Source: Caballeronia sordidicola
GTDB lineage: Bacteria; Pseudomonadota; Gammaproteobacteria; Burkholderiales; Burkholderiaceae
Assembly: GCF_002220365.1 (NCBI RefSeq)
Contig: NZ_MTHB01000022.1
Coordinates: forward strand, 1-56,906
DNA: 56,906 nucleotides
Reading direction: 5' to 3'
Below, piece after piece: positions 56,392 through 56,906 of this stretch (the stretch's first letter is position 1; every line of letters starts with the position of its first letter). Both the position numbers and the translations under genes were made by a program. A model generated the notes under the pieces. It made no database searches and was not told the origin of the DNA. It was given only the letters and a program-made list of their open reading frames with translations.

Positions 56392-56838
56392 ATGAAAACC
56401 AACACCCTGATTCACGCCGGTTTGCTTGCCTTTTGCGCCCTCGCGACGTCCGGCGCACAAGCTGCAACACTCGATGTGCACGATTGCTGGATCCGTTCGA
56501 TGCCGGCTAAATTGCCGTCGTCGGGCTACTTCGTGGTATCGAATAGCGGCGATAAACCCGCGACCCTCACTGGCGCTGAAACACCCGCGTTCGGTATGGC
56601 GATGCTGCATAAATCGACGAGTAACGGCAGCACATCGACCATGTCGATGGTCGACTCCGCCGAGGTGCCCGCACACGGCACACTCGCGTTCGCACCCAGC
56701 GGTTACCATCTGATGCTCGAGGACGCACCTAAGCCAGTGAAGGTTGGATCAACGATCCCGTTGAAGCTGACATTCGCGGATCAATCGAGTATCGATACAA
56801 CGTGCGTGGTGAAGCCGGCGTCTACGCTCGGTAAATAG
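56392..56838 (+). CDS. PCu(A)C copper chaperone
   Basis: A 148-residue periplasmic protein: a signal peptide (residues 1-24, ending GAQA), a cupredoxin-like fold with [18 protein letters not shown], and the copper motif H-x-x..M with [17 protein letters not shown] and GYHLML, matching the H(M)x10Mx21HxM pattern of PCuAC. It delivers Cu(I) to cytochrome oxidase assembly or stores it. It is the last gene of the DUF2946-copC-PCuAC operon. Confidence 0.92.
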   Translation: MKTNTLIHAGLLAFCALATSGAQAATLDVHDCWIRSMPAKLPSSGYFVVSNSGDKPATLTGAETPAFGMAMLHKSTSNGSTSTMSMVDSAEVPAHGTLAFAPSGYHLMLEDAPKPVKVGSTIPLKLTFADQSSIDTTCVVKPASTLGK

Positions 56839-56876
56839 CCCGGTAGACAAGCTCGCAGTAACAACGAAAAAGGCGC

Positions 56877-56906
56877 GGGGCAATCAGATTGCAATCTGAT
56901 TGCCCC
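56877..56906. terminator. Perfect 30-bp palindrome at the window end
   Basis: GGGGCAATCAGATTG is followed directly by its exact reverse complement, ending at the last base of the window. On the minus strand it is followed by GCGCCTTTTT, which would make a terminator for a gene beyond the right edge; on the plus strand any T run would lie outside the window. Confidence 0.7.

Overview
The window looks like a chromosome segment of a high-GC betaproteobacterium of the family Burkholderiaceae, Burkholderia sensu lato (Paraburkholderia or Caballeronia fit best). The clues are an arn operon with ArnA split into two genes, the rpsF-priB-rpsR-rplI-dnaB block, chromosomal nodIJ next to gnd/tkt, a CysB-type regulator at the end of a sulfate ABC operon, and a trimeric autotransporter with an ESPR signal. 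This rests on gene content and order only; no database search was possible.

Layout. 1-1720: the 5' part of a group II intron on the minus strand with the N-terminal half of its reverse transcriptase; it runs off the left edge. 1909-10262: an Mth938-like gene, then the lipid A L-Ara4N operon arnT-(SMR flippase)-arnB-arnC-arnA(formyltransferase)-arnA(decarboxylase)-arnD, with a PmrA-box-like direct repeat upstream. 10428-15684: peroxiredoxin, PIN-PhoH ATPase, NlpC/P60 lipoprotein and an atypical SDR. 15739-20602 (minus): a DUF47-PiT phosphate pair and rpsF-priB-rpsR-rplI-dnaB. 20786-25351: a LysR regulator divergent from the glyoxylate operon gcl-hyi-glxR. 25669-27845: a BON-LysM protein, a GNAT and an L-asparaginase. 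27908-32986 (minus): sulfate uptake sbp-cysT-cysW-cysA-cysB. 33204-33931: lexA with two LexA boxes. 34128-38238: two poorly known proteins, a Usp and nodIJ. 38371-44441: gnd and tkt (minus), a Tas-like aldo/keto reductase (minus), then a divergent DHA2 efflux pump. 44614-45845: dusA and tRNA-His. 46038-51681: small membrane or secreted proteins, a 3-hydroxyisobutyryl-CoA hydrolase, a TetR, three small minus-strand genes, a lipoprotein behind an FNR-type palindrome, an SMR pump and a UPF0303 protein. 52146-54938: a 930-aa trimeric autotransporter adhesin behind a strongly folding leader. 55218-55294: initiator tRNA-fMet. 55533-56838: a copper handling trio (DUF2946, CopC, PCuAC), ending at a 30-bp perfect palindrome.

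How it works together. Most of the window is conserved core chromosome: envelope modification (arn), translation and replication, SOS control, sulfur and phosphate uptake, and central carbon metabolism. The accessory-looking parts are the group II intron, the adhesin with its AT-rich structured upstream region, and the run of small uncharacterised genes at 49.0-50.0 kb. I did not find a clear new multi-gene defence or mobile system. The most promising undescribed items are regulatory: the adhesin leader, the PmrA-like box before arnT, the FNR palindrome at 50274, a terminator inside the rplI-dnaB block and a candidate S6:S18 leader. On the protein side, an SDR lacking the YxxxK catalytic pair stands out.
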